This document shows positions 15,292 through 24,841 of a stretch of 64,000 nucleotides of DNA, piece by piece. The notes beneath the pieces were generated by a model, which had not been told where the DNA came from, did no database searches, and was given only the letters and a program-made list of their open reading frames with translations. The DNA comes from CAZHHH01 sp052400685 (GTDB taxonomy: Bacteria > Bacteroidota > Bacteroidia > Bacteroidales > Marinilabiliaceae): assembly GCA_052400685.1 (NCBI GenBank), contig JBQTGJ010000001.1; one strand, written 5' to 3'. How positions within the stretch are numbered: the stretch's first letter is position 1; each line of letters opens with the position of its first letter. The position numbers and the translations under genes were made by a program.

Positions 15292-16632
15292 TTATCGTTT
15301 ATTCAGAGTAACGTATTCGCTGCGTTCACCGACGTTTTTGTAGGCCGGTCGAATAATACGTGCCGACGAAGTCACCTCTTCGATGCGGTGAGCCGTCCAG
15401 CCTGCAACCCTTGCCATTGCAAAAATTGGCGTGTACAATTCTTCGGGCAGACCAATGCATTGATATACAAATCCTGAGTAGAAGTCGACGTTGGCGCATA
15501 CGATTTTTGCCTGTGGCCCTTTAAATTCATAGAAGGTTTCAGGCGCCAAACGTTCAATGAGTTCGTAAAGATTGTATTCCGCTTCGAGGCCTTTTTCTTT
15601 GGCCAGCAAGCGAGCCTTTTCTTTAAGTAACACGCATCGTGGGTCGGAAAGGGTGTAGATGGCATGTCCTATACCGTATATTTTCCCTGTCTTATCAAAT
15701 GCGTCTTTCTTAAGCAACTTTAAAAGATAGGCTTTTACCTCTTTTTCATCCGTCCAGTGTTTAACATTTTCTTTGATGTTGGTCATCATGTTAATTACCT
15801 TGATGTTGGCGCCACCATGTAAACCGCCTTTCAGGGAGCCCAAAGCCGCCGCAATGGCTGAGTAGGTATCGGTTTGTGCTGAGCTGACCACGCGGGTGGT
15901 GAACGATGAGTTATTACCACCACCATGTTCGGCGTGAAGTACGAGCGCCAGATCCAGCAGGTCGGCTTCCAGCTTCAGGTATTTTTCACCTTTCAGCATG
16001 TAAAGAAAGTTCTCTGCCAGACTCAGATCCGGATTTGGATGACGTATAACCAACGATTTGCGTTGGAAAGAGTGACGCATTCCAAAATAGGCGTAGGCTA
16101 CAATGACCGGGAAACGAGCTATCAGACTGATTGATTGTTTGATGAGGTTTTCGGGTGAGTAGTTCTCAGCATCATCATCGTCGGTATACAATCCCAGGAC
16201 TGTACGGGCCAGCATATTCATGATGCATCGTCCGCGCAATGAAAGAATGAGATTTTTTGACAGTGAAAACGGCAATTCCTGTTCCAGTTTGATGATGTCG
16301 GTGAATTCTTTTAATTCCTGCGTCGTTGGCAGTTTGCCCGAGAGTAACAGGAAGGCAGTCTCTTCGAATCCATGACGACCGTCGGATTGGAAGCCGTGGG
16401 TGAGTTGTGTAATTTCATAGCCGCGGTAATATAATTCACCATGCGCGGGTTTTATGTTGCCATCTGCGTCCTTGGTGTATCCCACAACGTCACCGATGTT
16501 GGTCAGGCCGACCAGGACCCCCGAAAAGTCAGCATTTCGCAGGCCTCTCTTTACATTGTACTTGTTGTAAAGCTCTTTGTCAATCTCGCAAGATTGAACA
16601 GCGGCTTTGGCTAAGTTTTCCAGTAATGCCAT
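15292..16632 (-). CDS. gltA: Citrate synthase
   Basis: A 446-residue citrate synthase that condenses oxaloacetate and acetyl-CoA. Active-site segments are visible: LHAEHGGGNNSSF, GGLHGGANIKV, YGIGHAIYTLSDPR and the catalytic Asp in ANVDFYSGFVY. The start lies 11 bases after the argH stop, so it is very probably the last gene of the arginine transcript. This makes physiological sense as a supply line (citrate to 2-oxoglutarate to glutamate), but that link is an inference. A strong terminator follows. Confidence 0.94.
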   Translation of the reverse strand: MALLENLAKAAVQSCEIDKELYNKYNVKRGLRNADFSGVLVGLTNIGDVVGYTKDADGNIKPAHGELYYRGYEITQLTHGFQSDGRHGFEETAFLLLSGKLPTTQELKEFTDIIKLEQELPFSLSKNLILSLRGRCIMNMLARTVLGLYTDDDDAENYSPENLIKQSISLIARFPVIVAYAYFGMRHSFQRKSLVIRHPNPDLSLAENFLYMLKGEKYLKLEADLLDLALVLHAEHGGGNNSSFTTRVVSSAQTDTYSAIAAALGSLKGGLHGGANIKVINMMTNIKENVKHWTDEKEVKAYLLKLLKKDAFDKTGKIYGIGHAIYTLSDPRCVLLKEKARLLAKEKGLEAEYNLYELIERLAPETFYEFKGPQAKIVCANVDFYSGFVYQCIGLPEELYTPIFAMARVAGWTAHRIEEVTSSARIIRPAYKNVGERSEYVTLNKR

Positions 16633-16643
16633 TGTTGTATTAT

Positions 16644-17975
16644 TTAAGTTATTAATTTTCCAATTGCTGAGGTCACCTCGTCGAAAGTAAACTGTGCGAC
16701 AATGGCCTCCATCTTTTGTTTTATTTGCGAATTACATAAATTACCGATGCTTCCTTCATGGGTGTGATGAATGCTGTCGGGTACTGTAAACTGATCGTTT
16801 TCGATCTCAATGCCCACTTGTTTATAGGCTTCTCTGAATGGCACACCCTGAAGGACCCGTTTGTTGACTTCTTCAACGCTGAAGGCATATTTATACAACG
16901 GATTCTTCATCAGATCTGTTTTGATGGTCATGTTGTCAACGGCAAAAGTCGTAATCTCCAGACAACTCATCAGTTCATCAAAAGCCGGGATGAAAATTTC
17001 TTTTATAATTTGTAAATCTCTGAAGTAACCCGACGGCAGGTTGCCGGTAATAAGGGTTATCTGGTTGGGCAGCGCTTGCAGTTTGTTGCATTTGGCCCGG
17101 ATGAGTTCAAAAACGTCGGGATTCTTTTTGTGTGGCATGATGCTCGACCCGGTGGTCATCTCAGCCGGTAACCCTATGAAACCGAAGTTTTGACTCATAA
17201 ACAGGCAGGCATCCATGGCCAGCTTGCCGATGGTCGATGCTACCGATGCCATGGCCATGGCCATGCTGCGTTCCATTTTGCCGCGTCCCATCTGGGCATA
17301 GACCACATTATAACTCATATCGTCAAAGCCCAACAGCTTTGTGGTTAAGGTTCGGTCAAGCGGGAATGAGCTTCCATACCCTGCGGCAGCTCCCAGCGGA
17401 TTTTGGTTGACAATGCGCCAGGCTGAAAGTAAAAAGTGCATGTCGTCCGACAGACTTTCGGCATAAGCGCCAAACCATAAGCCAAACGATGAGGGCATTG
17501 CAACCTGCAGATGGGTGTAGCCCGGCATGAGGTCGTTTTTATGTGCCTCACTTTTTTCCTGCAGCGCATTAAAAAGTGTCATTATGGCTTCGGTGAGTGT
17601 GCTGATGCGATGCCGGGTATACAGCTTTAAATCGAGTAACACCTGGTCGTTACGTGACCGGCCGCTGTGTACCTTTTTGCCCGTGTCGCCCAGGGCGCGC
17701 GTCAGCATCAGCTCTACCTGCGAGTGCACATCTTCAATTCCTTCTTCGATGGTGAAATTTCCACTGAGCGTTTCTTTGTAGAGTTTTTTAAGCTCAGGCA
17801 GTAACAGGGCCAGATCGCCTGACGGCAGCAAGCCTATCTTCGAGAGCATGGTTATGTGCGCCATGGTGCCTATGATGTCAAATGGTGCCAGTTCTACATC
17901 CAACTCCCGGTCTTTACCTATGGTAAAATCTTCAATTTTTTTGTCGACAGGTGTTCCTTTGTCCCAGAGCTTCAT
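16644..17975 (-). CDS. argH: Argininosuccinate lyase
   Basis: A 443-residue enzyme of the fumarase/aspartase superfamily that splits argininosuccinate into arginine and fumarate, the last step of the pathway. The signature GSSIMPHKKNPD is at 276-287, the catalytic His154 in PGYTHLQ and HSGRSRNDQ at 103-111. It sits between argE and gltA on the minus strand. The 423-base gap upstream contains a diverged repeat copy, so it may have its own promoter or depend on read-through. Confidence 0.95.
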   Translation of the reverse strand: MKLWDKGTPVDKKIEDFTIGKDRELDVELAPFDIIGTMAHITMLSKIGLLPSGDLALLLPELKKLYKETLSGNFTIEEGIEDVHSQVELMLTRALGDTGKKVHSGRSRNDQVLLDLKLYTRHRISTLTEAIMTLFNALQEKSEAHKNDLMPGYTHLQVAMPSSFGLWFGAYAESLSDDMHFLLSAWRIVNQNPLGAAAGYGSSFPLDRTLTTKLLGFDDMSYNVVYAQMGRGKMERSMAMAMASVASTIGKLAMDACLFMSQNFGFIGLPAEMTTGSSIMPHKKNPDVFELIRAKCNKLQALPNQITLITGNLPSGYFRDLQIIKEIFIPAFDELMSCLEITTFAVDNMTIKTDLMKNPLYKYAFSVEEVNKRVLQGVPFREAYKQVGIEIENDQFTVPDSIHHTHEGSIGNLCNSQIKQKMEAIVAQFTFDEVTSAIGKLIT

Positions 17976-18093
17976 AAGTGATAATTTTGTTTTTAGGTCT
18001 TGTACGACTCGTTATTTATTTAATACAAGGCCTACTGTTCAGGCCCGAAAAACAGAACGAAAAAATGATGTTATCAATCTGTTTCTTTATTTA

Positions 18094-18235
18094 TAGTTTG
18101 GCTGTAAAGCCCAATTTGTGCGTTACCCTTGCTCTCAAAATTATAATTTACAGCAGTAAATTCATATTTATAGAGCTGCGGAAGACTTGAATCTGAATTT
18201 CCCAGTTTAAACTTCTGCCTTTTTGGACAGAAATA
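18094..18235 (-). repeat. Dispersed palindromic element, copy 7 (diverged)
   Basis: It reads TAGTTTGGCTGTAAAGCCCAA at the left and TTTTTGGACAGAAATAG at the right. The apical TTTAC-AGCA-GTAAA hairpin is intact and the outer stem is GCTCT ... AGAGC, a compensatory variant not seen in the other copies. It lies in the argE-argH gap (17976-18398), in which I see no gene. Confidence 0.78.
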
Positions 18236-18398
18236 GGTTAGGTTGTTCTATTTGTGCTTACATTTTTATTGAAAATGATTGGCTTTGATTTCTGAATGAT
18301 GTAAAATCTTACCATCAAATTACATATTATTGCAAATATAACCATATAGCACTGGCTTTGTGTTAAATTAAAGAAAAATATCTTTAATCTTTGAGGAT

Positions 18399-19496
18399 TT
18401 AATGCTGTAACGTTTGGTTTGAATTATCGCTGACGTCGAGTTGATCAAGCAAGTTGATGTATCTTTCTGCTCCCTGCTTTATTTCGTCTATCAGTATATA
18501 TTCGTTGGCCGTATGCGATCGGGCCGAATCACCGGGGCCCATTTTGATCGTTGGGAAGTTCATTAATGCCTGATCCGATAATGTGGGTGAACCAAACGTC
18601 TTTATATGTAATCTTTGTCCTTTTTGTACTATCGGATGGTTTGTCGGGATGCTTGATGAATTTAGACGGAACGAGCGTGGTTTTAATTCACAGCTCACTT
18701 CTTTTGTAAGAATTTCAAATATCTCCTGGTTGGAATAGCATTCGTTGACTCTGATGTCGATCATAAAAGAGCACCGGTCCGGTACAACATTGTGTTGTGT
18801 GCCTGCATTGATCCCTGTTACGGTCATTTTTACCGGGCCCAGAAAGTCTGACGTTTTTTGAAACTGATAGTTTTTGAGGTGATCAATAACAGGCAAGGCC
18901 TCATAAATAGCGTTAATACCTTCGTTACGGGCGGCATGTCCGGCGGTTCCTTTCACCACTGCGTCAATAACCATTAATCCTTTTTCGGCCACGGCCATTT
19001 GCATTTGTGTTGGTTCACCCACAATGCCCAGATTTATGGGCCCCAGATGGGGAAGTAACAGGGCGATTCCATTTTTCCCCGAGACTTCTTCTTCGGCTGT
19101 GGCGGCATAGATCAGGTTGTAGGGCTGTTGCTTTTGCGACAGATATCTGAAAGCGGCCAGCAGTGTGACGAGAGGGCCGCCGGCGTCATTACTGCCCAGA
19201 CCGGTCAGTTTCCCGTTTTCATCAATGGGGGTGAATGGATCCGTCAGCCATCCGGCTGCCGGTTTTACGGTGTCGATGTGCGAATTTAGTAAAAGGGTGG
19301 GCCGGTTCATGTCATAGCCTTCAGCAATCACCCATATGTTGTTTTGTTTTCGTTGGGGGCGTAGATTCATGCGCCGCAGCGTTTGCTCCATAACGTCGGC
19401 TGCTGACTGTTCCTCGCGGCTTAAAGAGGGCGTGGCAATCAGTTGTTTCAGTAACAGAATGGAGTCGTGAATGAGGCTGTTTATCATGGTTTTCAA
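18399..19496 (-). CDS. argE: M20-family deacylase of arginine synthesis (N-acyl-ornithine/citrulline deacylase)
   Basis: A 365-residue M20 metallopeptidase-fold enzyme. The two-zinc site is visible: His73 and Asp75 (NSHIDT), Asp104 (GSNDAGG), Glu135-Glu136 (ATAEEEVSG), Glu161 (GEPTQ) and His328 (RSHTANEY). The start may be Met1 or Met4 (MINSLIHDS). With an N-acylornithine carbamoyltransferase in the same cluster, the substrate should be an N-acylcitrulline, probably N-succinylcitrulline, and not acetylornithine. Located between argB and argH. Confidence 0.85.
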   Translation of the reverse strand: MKTMINSLIHDSILLLKQLIATPSLSREEQSAADVMEQTLRRMNLRPQRKQNNIWVIAEGYDMNRPTLLLNSHIDTVKPAAGWLTDPFTPIDENGKLTGLGSNDAGGPLVTLLAAFRYLSQKQQPYNLIYAATAEEEVSGKNGIALLLPHLGPINLGIVGEPTQMQMAVAEKGLMVIDAVVKGTAGHAARNEGINAIYEALPVIDHLKNYQFQKTSDFLGPVKMTVTGINAGTQHNVVPDRCSFMIDIRVNECYSNQEIFEILTKEVSCELKPRSFRLNSSSIPTNHPIVQKGQRLHIKTFGSPTLSDQALMNFPTIKMGPGDSARSHTANEYILIDEIKQGAERYINLLDQLDVSDNSNQTLQH

Positions 19497-19578
19497 CGCA
19501 AATAATTATAATATAACACCCTTAATTTTCCCGATATAAATTTTAAAAATATCGGATTGTCTCTGGGATGTGTGATGT

Positions 19579-20358
19579 TTATTTTAACCGCAGAATGGTT
19601 CCCTTGTTGTTGGGGTCGGACAGGCCGCTGATATTAGTGATTCGAATCTGGTAAACCCCTTTTTGCAGGGCGTCAAATCCGTTGTCCAATTTTGGGATCA
19701 TTCCTTCGACCACTATTTTTTTATCTTTTAATTTTTGATATTCCTTGGGCGTGATTAACGGAATTACAGCATTTTCATCCTGTGTGTCAGATAAAACACC
19801 TTTTTTTTCGAAGCAAAAGACCAGGGTGACCTTGTACGAATCAGCCATTGCTGCTGCAACGGACGAGGCGATGGTATCGGCATTGGTGTTGAGCAGGTTG
19901 CCTTGCCCATCGTGGGTGAGAGGTGCAATGACGGGGATTGTGTCATCGTTCAGCAGCTTGCTCAGTGCCGCACTGTTCACGACTTCTATGTCGCCCACAA
20001 AGCCATAATCGATGGGGCTGTTGCTTCTTTTCTTACTGCGGATGATGTTCATGTCGGCACCGGTCATGCCAATGGCATTTTGAGCATGCGACTGCAGGCC
20101 GGCTACAATATTTTTATTGACCAGACCGCCATAAACCATGGTTACCACTTCGAGCATGGCAGTATCGGTAATTCGTCGTCCTTCCACCATTTTAGTTTCT
20201 ATGCCCAGTCGCGTGGCCATGGCCGTTGCCGAGCGTCCGCCGCCATGAACCAGTATTTTAGGGGATGGCAGTGCCGCGAAATCTTTTAACAGCTGCTGAA
20301 GGCTATCTGATTCTTCAACGACTTTGCCACCTACTTTTACGATGGTTAATTCCTGCAT
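19579..20358 (-). CDS. argB: N-acylglutamate kinase (acetyl/succinylglutamate kinase)
   Basis: A 259-residue amino-acid kinase. Features: KVGGKVV at 8-14, the Gly-rich HGGGRSAT at about 38-45, MVYGGLVNK, and a C-terminal region with the Lys of MIPKLDNG. It phosphorylates the acylated glutamate in the second step of arginine synthesis. Whether the acyl group is acetyl or succinyl cannot be read from this protein; the carbamoyltransferase next door suggests succinyl. It lies 53 bases after argF' on the minus strand. Confidence 0.92.
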   Translation of the reverse strand: MQELTIVKVGGKVVEESDSLQQLLKDFAALPSPKILVHGGGRSATAMATRLGIETKMVEGRRITDTAMLEVVTMVYGGLVNKNIVAGLQSHAQNAIGMTGADMNIIRSKKRSNSPIDYGFVGDIEVVNSAALSKLLNDDTIPVIAPLTHDGQGNLLNTNADTIASSVAAAMADSYKVTLVFCFEKKGVLSDTQDENAVIPLITPKEYQKLKDKKIVVEGMIPKLDNGFDALQKGVYQIRITNISGLSDPNNKGTILRLK

Positions 20359-20411
20359 AATGCTTTTGTTTAGTTGTGAGTAAGAGTATGCATCCTCCGT
20401 TAAATTCTTTT

Positions 20412-21374
20412 TTATTCTTTCTCTTCGGCAATGGTTTGTAACATGCGTTTGAGTACAGTTTGGGCCGATACTACACGGTTGCCGGCTTCCTGTATCACAA
20501 TTGAGTCGGGACTGTCAATCACCGCATCGGTCACAATCATATTGCGACGTACCGGCAGGCAATGCATGAATTTGGCCTGGTTGGTGAGAGACATCTTTTT
20601 TTCGTCGACCGTCCAGCTGCGATCCTGTGATAATACTTCTCCATATTGGGTGTAGCTGGCCCAGTTTTTTGCATAGATAAAATCGGCCCCCTGGAATGCT
20701 TTGTTTTGGTCGGGTTCGTAAGCGACGCCTTCCATGAATTCGGGTGCCAGATCGTAACCTTTGGGGTGTGTCACCACAAAATCGACATCCGCGACTTTCA
20801 TCCATTCAACAAAAGAGTTGGGAACGGCCTGTGGCAGTGCGCGGGGATGCGGCGCCCAGGTTAGAACAACTTTGGGGCGTTCAACCGTTTTGTACTCTTC
20901 AATGGTTATCAGGTCGGCAAAAGCCTGTAGCGGATGACGCGTGGACGATTCAAGGCTGATGACCGGACGGCCTGAATATTCAATGAACTGAGTGAGTATT
21001 TTTTCGCTGTAATCGTCGTTTTTATTCTCAAATTTGGCGAATGAACGTACCCCTATTATGTCGCAGTATTGACCCATCACGGGAATGGCTTCGCGTAAAT
21101 GTTCGGCTTTATCGCCATCCATAACCACGCCAAACTCGGTCTCCAGCTTCCAGCCATCTTTGTTAACATCGAGAACAATTACGTTCATTCCCAGGTTCAT
21201 GGCTGCTTTTTGTGAGCTGAGGCGGGTCCGTAAACTTGAGTTGAAAAAGATGAGCAGTAGCGTTTTGTCTTTTCCCAATGTTTGATCGGCAAAAGGGTTG
21301 TCTTTAACTGTACGGGCATCTTCAAGTGCTTTATGTAAGTTGCCTATGTCTTCCGGTTTCAAAAATCTTTTCAT
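20412..21374 (-). CDS. argF': N-succinylornithine carbamoyltransferase (SOTCase-type)
   Basis: A 320-residue transcarbamylase starting at MKRFLKPEDIGN; the ten residues upstream in the frame are not part of the family. The carbamoyl-phosphate loop is FFNSSLRTR (43-51), and HCLPVRRNM is near the C-terminus. By recall it aligns without gaps over the first 90 residues with the Bacteroides fragilis enzyme that carbamylates N-succinylornithine. The residue that sets specificity (Pro90 there, Glu92 in the Xanthomonas N-acetylornithine enzyme) is Ala90 here, in GDKAEHL; published mutants of the acetyl enzyme with Ala at this site gained succinylornithine activity. I therefore predict the succinyl substrate. 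Confidence 0.88.
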   Translation of the reverse strand: MKRFLKPEDIGNLHKALEDARTVKDNPFADQTLGKDKTLLLIFFNSSLRTRLSSQKAAMNLGMNVIVLDVNKDGWKLETEFGVVMDGDKAEHLREAIPVMGQYCDIIGVRSFAKFENKNDDYSEKILTQFIEYSGRPVISLESSTRHPLQAFADLITIEEYKTVERPKVVLTWAPHPRALPQAVPNSFVEWMKVADVDFVVTHPKGYDLAPEFMEGVAYEPDQNKAFQGADFIYAKNWASYTQYGEVLSQDRSWTVDEKKMSLTNQAKFMHCLPVRRNMIVTDAVIDSPDSIVIQEAGNRVVSAQTVLKRMLQTIAEEKE

Positions 21375-21470
21375 GGTGGCTGTTTTTTTAGAGCGGAGAG
21401 GCATGCATGGTGCGTGGCTCTTTTTACTCTTGTTTTTTATCGTCTGTTTTTTGTTTCTGAATCATATAAA

Positions 21471-21593
21471 TAGAGTCTGTCCATAAACTTAAGTGTTTGA
21501 AATATAAAGTTCAAATTCAAGGCGTTTACTTTTCGTAAATGACTGTTTTTATGACAAGCGTAACGCAGAAGTTGACTTTATGGACAGGCACAA
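21471..21593 (+). repeat. Dispersed palindromic element, copy 8 (short form)
   Basis: A 123-bp copy in the argF'-proA gap: TAGAGTCTGTCCATAAACT at the left, GACTTTATGGACAGGCACA at the right. Like copy 1 it lacks the 24 bases between the TCAAGGC direct repeats, with the same junction. It ends eight bases before the proA stop codon. Confidence 0.9.
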
Positions 21594-21601
21594 AATAGCC
21601 C

Positions 21602-22849
21602 CTAGGGACGTGTTAATCCATCACTTTCGATGATCCATTTGTAGCTTGTTAACTCTTTGAGAGACATGGGGCCGCGGGCGTGTAGCTTTTGCGTACTGAT
21701 GCCTATTTCGGCGCCCATGCCAAATTGTGCCCCATCGGTGAAAGCGGTTGATGTATTGGCGTAAACAGCTGCGGCATCCACTTCTTTAAAAAAGCGGGCT
21801 TTATTGGTTTCACTGGTGGTGATAATGGCTTCGCTGTGCCGGGTGCTGTAAGTGGCAATGTGATTCAGTGCCTCTTCAATATTGTTAACAGTTTTGACGG
21901 AAAGCCGGTAAGCCAGATGTTCTTTTCCAAATGAGGCATCGGTGGCTTTGGTCAGCAGCTTTTCGGGATAATGGTTTTGTAATGCGGCAAATGCCGGTTC
22001 GTCGGCTTCAATGACAACGTCTTTTTGAATCATTGGAGCCATTAGTTCTGCCAGATCTTGCAGCCTTGAATGGTGGATGATAAGACACTCCAATGCGTTG
22101 CAAATACTGACCCGGCGTGTTTTGGCATTAAATATTATTTTTTTGCCTGTTTCGAGGTCTGCTGTTTCATCAAAGTAGGTGTGCACTACGCCGGCTCCGG
22201 TTTCTATGACCGGCACTTTGGCATTGTCGCGAACAGAAGTGATCAGTGCTTGTGATCCGCGCGGAATCAGTACATCGATATAACCCACCGCATTCATCAG
22301 GTCGCGGGCTGCTGAACGGTCGGGTGGCAGCAATTGCATAACTTCTGTGGATACGTTGAATTTACGCAGACTATTATGTATTAACTCTGTGATGGCACTA
22401 TTTGAATGCCAGGCATCGGTGCCGCCTTTTAAAACCGCCACGTTGCCGGTTCGGAAACAGAGGGCAAATACATCGAATGTTACATTGGGGCGTGCTTCGT
22501 AAATGACGCCAATAACGCCTAATGCGACACGTATTTTCTTAAGGAAGAGTCCGCTTTCGGTTTTATATTGTTCCATCACCTCGTTAATGGGCGATGCCAT
22601 GGTGGCTACATTGCGAAGGTCGGCAGCAATGGCTTTGATGCGTTCTTCGGTGAGCATGAGCCGGTCGTAACGCGGATCACTTTGTGGCATTTGCGCCAAA
22701 TCAAGCTGGTTGGCAGCTAAAAGAGGCTGTATGTTAGCTTCGGCCTGGTGGGCCAGTTCTAATAGTACCTTCTGGTTGGTATCGTTATCTACATGAACCA
22801 TGTTGATAACGGCATCTTTTGCTTTTTTGATCTGGTCTGTTGCACTCAT
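21602..22849 (-). CDS. proA: Glutamate-5-semialdehyde dehydrogenase (gamma-glutamyl phosphate reductase)
   Basis: A 415-residue aldehyde-dehydrogenase-fold enzyme; it reduces gamma-glutamyl phosphate with NADPH in the second step of proline synthesis. Family stretches: GVIGVIYEARPNVTFDV, LKGGTDAWHSN, the catalytic Cys in SICNALECL, and the C-terminal GRGPMSL-like segment ARGPMSLKEL. It is downstream of proB (83-base gap) in the arg-pro cluster. Confidence 0.95.
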   Translation of the reverse strand: MSATDQIKKAKDAVINMVHVDNDTNQKVLLELAHQAEANIQPLLAANQLDLAQMPQSDPRYDRLMLTEERIKAIAADLRNVATMASPINEVMEQYKTESGLFLKKIRVALGVIGVIYEARPNVTFDVFALCFRTGNVAVLKGGTDAWHSNSAITELIHNSLRKFNVSTEVMQLLPPDRSAARDLMNAVGYIDVLIPRGSQALITSVRDNAKVPVIETGAGVVHTYFDETADLETGKKIIFNAKTRRVSICNALECLIIHHSRLQDLAELMAPMIQKDVVIEADEPAFAALQNHYPEKLLTKATDASFGKEHLAYRLSVKTVNNIEEALNHIATYSTRHSEAIITTSETNKARFFKEVDAAAVYANTSTAFTDGAQFGMGAEIGISTQKLHARGPMSLKELTSYKWIIESDGLTRP

Positions 22850-22932
22850 AATTATGTTGGTGTTTATTGCTGTTTTATGTCACTTGTCAGACAGATTGTA
22901 ATGTTATTTTGGGGTTGTCTGATCATCTGGTA

Positions 22933-24009
22933 TTATGGATACAGAAAGAGGTAATCGTAATGTACCAGTGGCCTGTATTTTTTGTCGGACATGTGCTCTA
23001 AAGCCTTTTTACGTTCATATTGAGCTTTTCCAATGCCAATCAATTTTTTATTGGGGTCGATGATGCGTAATAAATCGCCCTTTTGAAATTCCTGCGGCAT
23101 TTTTGTGACGCCGGCAAGTAACAGACTGTTTGCTTTTTTTGAAAAGAGGGCTTCACGGGCTCCCTCATTAATGTGTACCTCGGCATGGGCAAATCCGGCC
23201 GAATAGGCCATCCATTTTTTAACGGCAGGACTTGGCATACCCGGCTTGAACAGGGTGTGAGGCACTTGCTCGGGATGGTTGGTCAGGTTCAGAATAATGT
23301 TGTCTCTGGTGCCGTTGGCAATATGAACGGCAATGCCTGAAGCCGCTGTGTTTTTAGCGATTCGTCCTTTGGTGAGCATGCCGCCACGTCCGAAATCGCT
23401 TTTTTGAGCGGTGACATAGGCTTCCAGATCAGCTTTCCCGGGATCCAGACATTCAATAAGTTTGGATGACGGATCTTTTGGGTCGCCATTAAAAACACCA
23501 TCTACATTGCTTAGTATGAAAAGTGCTTCCATATCCATCATGGCAGCGACTAATCCGGCCAGTTCGTCGTTATCGGTAAACATCAGCGCCGTGACCGAAA
23601 CGGCATCGTTTTCATTGATGATGGGGATGATGTTGTTTTCGAGCAGTACGGTCAGGCAATGTTTTATATTCAGATAATGTTCGCGTGTACTAAAATCCTG
23701 TTTAGTCACCAGAATTTGAGCGCATGTCATACCGTGCGATTCAAATAATCCGGAATAGGTAGTCAGCAGTTTTACTTGTCCGACTGATGACAGCAGCTGA
23801 CGTTCGGCAACCGGGTCTTTTTTTGGAGGCGATGGCACCAGACTCCGGCCCGAAGCAACGGCCCCTGACGATATCAGAATGACTTTGAGCCCCTGCCGGT
23901 GCAGTTGCGCTATCTGTTCAGTAATATGCCCCATTCGGGCCACATCCAAATGATTGTCGGAGCGGGTCAAAACATTTGATCCTATTTTTATGGCGACTGA
24001 TTTATACAC
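22933..24009 (-). CDS. proB: Glutamate 5-kinase with PUA domain
   Basis: A 358-residue enzyme: an amino-acid-kinase domain (about 1-255; KIGSNVL, SSGAVASG, NENDAVS, GRGGMLTKG) followed by a PUA domain (about 270-358), the full-length proline-regulated form. It makes gamma-glutamyl phosphate, the first proline-specific step. It is preceded by proC with a 20-base gap. Confidence 0.95.
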   Translation of the reverse strand: MYKSVAIKIGSNVLTRSDNHLDVARMGHITEQIAQLHRQGLKVILISSGAVASGRSLVPSPPKKDPVAERQLLSSVGQVKLLTTYSGLFESHGMTCAQILVTKQDFSTREHYLNIKHCLTVLLENNIIPIINENDAVSVTALMFTDNDELAGLVAAMMDMEALFILSNVDGVFNGDPKDPSSKLIECLDPGKADLEAYVTAQKSDFGRGGMLTKGRIAKNTAASGIAVHIANGTRDNIILNLTNHPEQVPHTLFKPGMPSPAVKKWMAYSAGFAHAEVHINEGAREALFSKKANSLLLAGVTKMPQEFQKGDLLRIIDPNKKLIGIGKAQYERKKALEHMSDKKYRPLVHYDYLFLYP

Positions 24010-24029
24010 TGTCTTATGTCTGTGACGGT

Positions 24030-24827
24030 TTATTTTTGCATTGATTTCAGGGCTGTCATCATACCTTTAATGATAGATGAACTGAAGCCATGATGTTCCA
24101 TTTCGTTTAATCCTTTTATGGTAATGCCTCCCGGCGTGGTGACTTTATCTATTTCCGTTTCGGGATGATCTCCTGACGTGAGGATTAGTTCTGCGGCTCC
24201 TTTCATGGTTTGCGCAGCCAAATGGATGGCATCGGCGGGTTTAATGCCGGATTCTACGCCGCCCTGGGCCGACGCATGCAGGTAGCGAAGCGCGTAAGCA
24301 GTACCACATGAGGCTATTACGGTGACGGCCGGCATGAGGCTCTCAGGTATCATCATTACCTCACCCACTTGCCGGAATAATTCGTTTACCACGGCATTGT
24401 CGGTGTCGGAGGCATTTTGTGATGAGATGCAGGTCATTGATTGACCGATGGCTATTGCTGTGTTGGGAATAACTCTGAAAAGCGGATGATTGTTCACTGT
24501 TTGCGAAAGATCGCTAAGAGAAATACCTGCTGCCAATGAAACAATGATGGCTTCTTTTTTTAGGGCCGGTTTTATTTGACTTAGGACATCTGTAATTTGC
24601 CAGGGTTTAACCGCCAGAATGACGACATCTGCATTATCTGTTGCTTCCGTGTTACTGCTTCCGGTTACAAAGCCTTTGCTGGACAGAGCTTCCAGTTTGT
24701 TGGCCGACCTGCGGGTGATGTGAATGGCCGCAGCCTGCAAATAGCCGCTTTTTATCAATCCCAATGCGATGGCGCTGCCTAAATTGCCGGCTCCTATAAT
24801 GGCTGTTTTTTCTGGTTTGTGTTGCAT
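24030..24827 (-). CDS. proC: Pyrroline-5-carboxylate reductase
   Basis: A 265-residue NAD(P)H enzyme for the last proline step. The Rossmann loop GAGNLG is at 12-17, and the dimer-forming C-terminal half contains the family signature around TPGGITIKGLNEMEHHG. It lies 14 bases downstream of the HNH-type gene and 20 bases upstream of proB, so all three should be co-transcribed. Confidence 0.95.
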   Translation of the reverse strand: MQHKPEKTAIIGAGNLGSAIALGLIKSGYLQAAAIHITRRSANKLEALSSKGFVTGSSNTEATDNADVVILAVKPWQITDVLSQIKPALKKEAIIVSLAAGISLSDLSQTVNNHPLFRVIPNTAIAIGQSMTCISSQNASDTDNAVVNELFRQVGEVMMIPESLMPAVTVIASCGTAYALRYLHASAQGGVESGIKPADAIHLAAQTMKGAAELILTSGDHPETEIDKVTTPGGITIKGLNEMEHHGFSSSIIKGMMTALKSMQK

Positions 24828-24841
24828 GATGTCATTTTTTA

